A DNA stretch of 64,000 bases, from NCBI RefSeq assembly GCF_009760915.1, contig NZ_VIDQ01000023.1, forward strand, positions 1-64,000, read 5' to 3'. A program made the position numbers and the translations under genes. Positions 62,225 through 64,000 of the stretch are shown here, piece by piece; within the stretch, counting starts at the first letter, position 1; each line of letters starts with the position of its first letter. The notes under the pieces are model-generated. The model worked only from the letters and a program-made list of their open reading frames with translations, had not been told where the DNA came from and made no database searches. This DNA comes from Azohydromonas aeria. Its GTDB lineage: Bacteria; Pseudomonadota; Gammaproteobacteria; Burkholderiales; Burkholderiaceae_C.

Positions 62225-62764
62225 GTGCCCTCGTTCCGCTCAGCCCTTCTCGCTGCCGCCGGCCTGGCCGGCCTGTGCGCCGCCGCCGGCGCCACCATCG
62301 ACAACGCCGCGCTGCCCGCCTCGGTGCGGGTGCCGCCGGGGCACGACCTGCGGCTGTGGTCGCTGGCCCAGGGCGAGGTGCGCTGGGCCTGCCGCAAGCA
62401 GGCCACGGCCGCGGGCGGCTTCGCCTGGGTGCCGGGCACGCCGGTGGCGCGGCTCTACGACCTGTACCGGCGCGAGATCGGCTGGTCCTTCGAGGGGCCG
62501 ACTTGGAAGTCGGTGGACGGCTCGCGCGTCATTGGCCGCTCGCTGGCCGTGGCCCCGGCACCGGCCGGCGAAGGGCAGCTGCCGCTGCAGCTGCTGCGCG
62601 CCGCCGGCGCCAGCGGGCGCGGGATGATGCGCGGCGTGAGCTACATCCAGCGCCTGAACACCCGCGGCGGCGCGGCGCCGGCCGAGCGCTGCGACGCCCG
62701 GCGCGCCGGGCGGGAGATGGCGGTGGCGTACGAGGCGGACTACGTGTTCTACGGGCCGAGGTGA
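62225..62764 (+). CDS. DUF3455-type secreted protein (first of a tandem pair)
   Basis: The 179-residue protein has a signal peptide (GTG start, then PSFRSALLAAAGLAGLCAAAGA), followed by IDNAALPASVRVPPGHDLRLW and a conserved pair of cysteines (WACRKQ and CDARRAG) likely to form a disulfide. It ends in VAYEADYVFYGPR. This fits DUF3455, a periplasmic or outer-membrane-associated family of unknown function. GGAG eight bases upstream supports the GTG start. Closely similar to the next gene. Confidence 0.78.
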   Translation: MPSFRSALLAAAGLAGLCAAAGATIDNAALPASVRVPPGHDLRLWSLAQGEVRWACRKQATAAGGFAWVPGTPVARLYDLYRREIGWSFEGPTWKSVDGSRVIGRSLAVAPAPAGEGQLPLQLLRAAGASGRGMMRGVSYIQRLNTRGGAAPAERCDARRAGREMAVAYEADYVFYGPR

Positions 62765-62883
62765 GGGCGCGACGCGGGGCGTGCATCCAGGCGGTGAGCG
62801 GCTGCGTATGGAGGGGCGTGCCGGCGGCCGAAGCGCCGCCGCACGTGACGCACCCGCGCAACCTCTGTCCCAGGAGCCACGCC

Positions 62884-63423
62884 ATGACCGCCATTGCCCG
62901 CCACTTCGCCCTGTCCTGCCTGCTCGTCGCCACCGCGGCCGCCGGCCCGGTGCTCGCCAACGTGGACAACGCCGCGCTGCCCGCGCCGGTGCAGGTCCCT
63001 GCCGGGCACGCCATGAAGCTGTGGACGGTAGGCAAGGGCGAGATCAAGTACGCCTGCCGCGAGAAGGCCGACCAGGCCGGCAGCTATGCCTGGACCTTCG
63101 TGGCGCCGATGGCCACGCTCTACGACAAGGACATGAAGGCCATCGGCAAGTACTACGGCGGCCCGGTCTGGGAGGCGGCCGACGGCTCGAAGGTCACGGG
63201 CAAGCAACTGGCGGTGGCGCCGGCGGCGGCCGGCAGCATCCCGCTGCAGCTGGTGGAGGCGGCCCCGGCGATGGGCGAGGGCGCCATGAAGGGCGTGAGC
63301 TACATCCAGCGCGTCAACACCATGGGCGGCGTGGCGCCCAGCGCGCCCTGCGACGCCCGCCGCGCGGGGGCGGAGCAGATGGTGTCGTACCAGGCGGATT
63401 ACGTGTTTTATGGGATGAAGTGA
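62884..63423 (+). CDS. DUF3455-type secreted protein (second of a tandem pair)
   Basis: The 179-residue protein has a signal peptide (MTAIARHFALSCLLVATAAAG, ending VLAN), then VDNAALPAPVQVPAGHAMKLW and the same cysteine pair (YACREK and CDARRAG). It matches its neighbour along its length, including GVSYIQR and ADYVFYGMK at the end, so the two arose by tandem duplication. AGGAG eight bases upstream supports the ATG. The function is unknown. Confidence 0.8.
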   Translation: MTAIARHFALSCLLVATAAAGPVLANVDNAALPAPVQVPAGHAMKLWTVGKGEIKYACREKADQAGSYAWTFVAPMATLYDKDMKAIGKYYGGPVWEAADGSKVTGKQLAVAPAAAGSIPLQLVEAAPAMGEGAMKGVSYIQRVNTMGGVAPSAPCDARRAGAEQMVSYQADYVFYGMK

Positions 63424-64000
63424 TATCGCTTCCACTCCGCTGGCAATGAAATTCCCTTCGCCCTGAAGTATCGAGGGGCGGAATCGGCGGGCGCACGGCG
63501 CCTGCCGTGCAAATGGAAATATTTCAGAGAAAAGTAGTCGTCATGCCCGCGTACGCGGGTATCCATTTTTGGCCGTCCGACAGGATGGCGGATTTTTCGG
63601 GTATGCCCATTCAAACGGCGCCGGCCTGACGATGAATTGATTTTGGGCGCGGGACGGGAATCAATGCTGCTGGCTGTTTGCGTACTGGATTTGATGGCGC
63701 GTTGAAGCCTTGAAACCTGGTGCAAGCGTTGCAGGATTATTGGGAAACGATTTCGCCTCAATTCCCTAATGTTGATGATATTCGCGTCATCGGCATTGAG
63801 CTGACGCGACGTTTCAAATCGCCGCTGGATACTGCCGCGCACTGAAAGCCGGCCTGCCGGCCGGCACGAAAATGGATGCCCGCGTGCGCGGGCATGACGA
63901 TGTCTGTTTCTTCGGGCTGCAGGGTGGCGAACGCCGCCGTTTCATGCGTTCTTTCAGACCACGGCATTCCGACTGATCAGCCTCCGGCTGCTTGGGGACC
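63424..64000. other. Gene-poor, repeat-bearing end of the window
   Basis: This 577-base stretch is less GC-rich than the rest. It contains a partial TTCG-type repeat (63454-63478), an inverted repeat pair (63539-63569 and 63869-63899) around about 300 bases of lower-GC DNA, and a small palindrome GCCGGCCTGCCGGCCGGC at 63848-63865. No convincing gene was found; open frames here translate the repeats themselves. Confidence 0.65.
63539..63899. repeat. Inverted repeat pair flanking a lower-GC segment
   Basis: Thirty-one bases at 63539-63569 (CGTCATGCCCGCGTACGCGG onward) match the reverse complement of 63869-63899 at 29 of 31 positions. Each copy holds a CCCGCG/CGCGGG hairpin. The 299 bases between show no gene. 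The pair could be an extragenic repeat couple or a small miniature element. Confidence 0.75.

Noticed and set aside
63408..63842. A 144-codon minus-strand open frame at the window end
   Set aside because: It reads through the inverted repeat (TRVRGHDDYF is a typical translation of such repeats) and the end of the DUF3455 gene; no coding character was seen.
63758..63967. A 69-codon minus-strand open frame
   Set aside because: Its centre (MPAHAGIHF) is the translated extragenic repeat, so it is not a gene.

Overview
This is about 64 kb of GC-rich chromosome from a betaproteobacterium, most likely order Burkholderiales and close to the Comamonadaceae. The assignment rests on gene content read from the translated sequence: four Bug/TctC-type solute-binding proteins, DUF2782-thrB-BPSS1780-type membrane protein, DUF3460-scpA, xseB-ispA-dxs, a DUF1841 gene, and an AscD-like ferredoxin reductase divergent from an epimerase. 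No phage, plasmid or insertion-sequence genes and no CRISPR array were seen. The only RNA gene found is one tRNA-Leu(CAA).

Layout. 1-7.8 kb: end of a livF-like gene, a Bug protein overlapping a ferredoxin reductase, an SDR epimerase, a degenerate S1C/PDZ protein, a rhomboid protease, tRNA-Leu, cysM, tusA and galU. 7.9-17.3 kb: valS, an OmpV/MipA-type porin, guaC, a patatin phospholipase translationally coupled to a class I glutamine amidotransferase-like hydrolase, and a UvrD-family helicase. 17.3-18.5 kb: a lower-GC islet with one PEP-CTERM protein. 18.5-25.9 kb: a small lipoprotein, the DUF2782-thrB-membrane protein operon, polA, a ZIP transporter and a universal stress protein. 25.9-37.4 kb: rhodanese, EamA exporter, PAP2 phosphatase, Rieske dioxygenase, xseB-ispA-dxs, DUF1841, TRIC channel, TauE exporter and a Kef antiporter. 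37.6-42.4 kb: a two-component pair, then a TAXI solute-binding protein next to a zinc-ribbon membrane protein with a matching cysteine tail. 42.6-49.3 kb: scpA, DUF3460, a BamE-like lipoprotein, a CYTH triphosphatase, a SulP transporter and metG. 49.4-54.6 kb: apbC followed by four genes resembling the accessory set of respiratory formate dehydrogenases (DUF3305, DUF3306, a multi-cluster 4Fe-4S protein, a TorD-type chaperone), without the dehydrogenase itself. 54.6-64 kb: two PilZ genes, a GlxA-type AraC regulator, a Bug gene, a GntR-Bug-amidohydrolase-Bug operon with a clear candidate operator, two tandem DUF3455 genes and a repeat-rich end.

Most of the window is housekeeping: aminoacyl-tRNA synthesis, isoprenoid precursors, cysteine synthesis, chromosome segregation and DNA repair. 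Accessory functions are concentrated in orphan solute-binding proteins and their regulators. The most unusual features are repeat-derived DNA read in frame inside the DUF3306 gene, the formate-dehydrogenase accessory module without its enzyme, a perfect hairpin that could mask the ribosome binding site of the SulP gene, the adjacent TAXI and zinc-ribbon proteins that share a C-x9-C tail, and a trypsin-like PDZ protein without its catalytic His and Asp. Several starts are TTG or GTG, chosen because a good Shine-Dalgarno sequence sits at the right distance.
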